A stretch of 5,699 bases of DNA, from the NCBI GenBank assembly GCA_003554685.1, contig PWHA01000058.1, forward strand, positions 1 to 5,699, in the 5' to 3' direction. The stretch comes from Halanaerobiaceae bacterium. Its GTDB lineage: Bacteria > Bacillota > Halanaerobiia > Halanaerobiales > Halarsenatibacteraceae. Each line of letters opens with the position of its first letter. Within the stretch, counting starts at the first letter, position 1. The position numbers and the translations under genes are program-made. Positions 5,668 to 5,699 of this stretch are shown piece by piece. Under the pieces are notes generated by a model. That model had not been told where the DNA came from, made no database searches, and saw only the letters and a list, made by a program, of their open reading frames with translations.

Positions 5668-5699
5668 ATGTCAAAAGAAGATCCTATTGAAGTTCAGGG
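5668..5699 (+). CDS. infA: Translation initiation factor IF-1, N-terminal fragment
   Basis: Only the first ten complete codons are in the window, and they read MSKEDPIEVQ, followed by a partial codon beginning GG (Gly). The family N-terminus in Bacillota is commonly MSKEDVIEVEG, so the match is clear despite the short length, and infA after map is the expected order. IF-1 is a small OB-fold protein of about 72 residues that binds the ribosomal A site during initiation (family knowledge). The gene has its own predicted promoter and leader hairpin. Many Bacillota place a small KOW-domain gene between map and infA; there is no room for one here. The rest of the gene lies outside the window. Confidence 0.92.
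   Translation, partial: MSKEDPIEVQ

Noticed and set aside
1..5699. Mobile element, CRISPR array, tRNA, riboswitch or defence system
   Set aside because: I saw no repeat array, transposase, tRNA-like cloverleaf or accessory gene; the window is almost fully accounted for by conserved housekeeping genes in their usual order.

Overview
This window is a contiguous stretch of a bacterial ribosomal-protein cluster (the spc operon and its usual secY-adk-map-infA continuation), all on the + strand. The order is rplE (3' end only), rpsN, rpsH, rplF, rplR, rpsE, rplO, secY, adk, map, infA (5' end only). Several features point to an anaerobic or halophilic-type Bacillota (Firmicutes). These are strong Shine-Dalgarno sequences before nearly every gene, the short four-cysteine zinc form of S14, an adenylate kinase with a four-cysteine zinc lid, frequent TTG/GTG starts, and the secY-adk-map-infA order. 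A clostridial or Halanaerobiales-like source is my guess from overall protein resemblance; I cannot fix the genus from this sequence alone.

Layout: positions 1-2877 encode ribosomal proteins L5 (C-terminus), S14, S8, L6, L18, S5 and L15. Positions 2879-4153 encode the SecY translocon channel, 4181-4840 adenylate kinase and 4830-5585 type I methionine aminopeptidase. From 5668 the window enters infA (IF-1). Gaps are short (1 to 82 bp), and no stretch above 300 bp lacks a gene. secY starts one base after the rplO stop, and map overlaps adk by 11 bp, so translational coupling is likely there. The only convincing promoter lies between map and infA: an extended -10 element, followed by a small hairpin in the infA leader. 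Everything upstream is probably transcribed from a promoter outside the window.

How the genes work together: the ribosomal proteins build both subunits, IF-1 acts in initiation, SecY exports or inserts nascent proteins, MetAP trims their initiator methionine, and adenylate kinase balances adenine nucleotides.

The window does not hold a new defence, mobile or metabolic system; it is core housekeeping DNA. The points worth a second look are: (1) rpmD (L30) is missing from its canonical place between rpsE and rplO; (2) L15, L5 and L18 carry substitutions at usually well-conserved positions; (3) the tetranucleotide CCGG is strongly over-represented; (4) infA has its own extended -10 promoter and leader hairpin; (5) four of nine visible starts are not ATG. 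The starts of rplF, rplR and rpsE given here are shorter than the longest open frames, chosen from ribosome-binding-site spacing and family N-termini.
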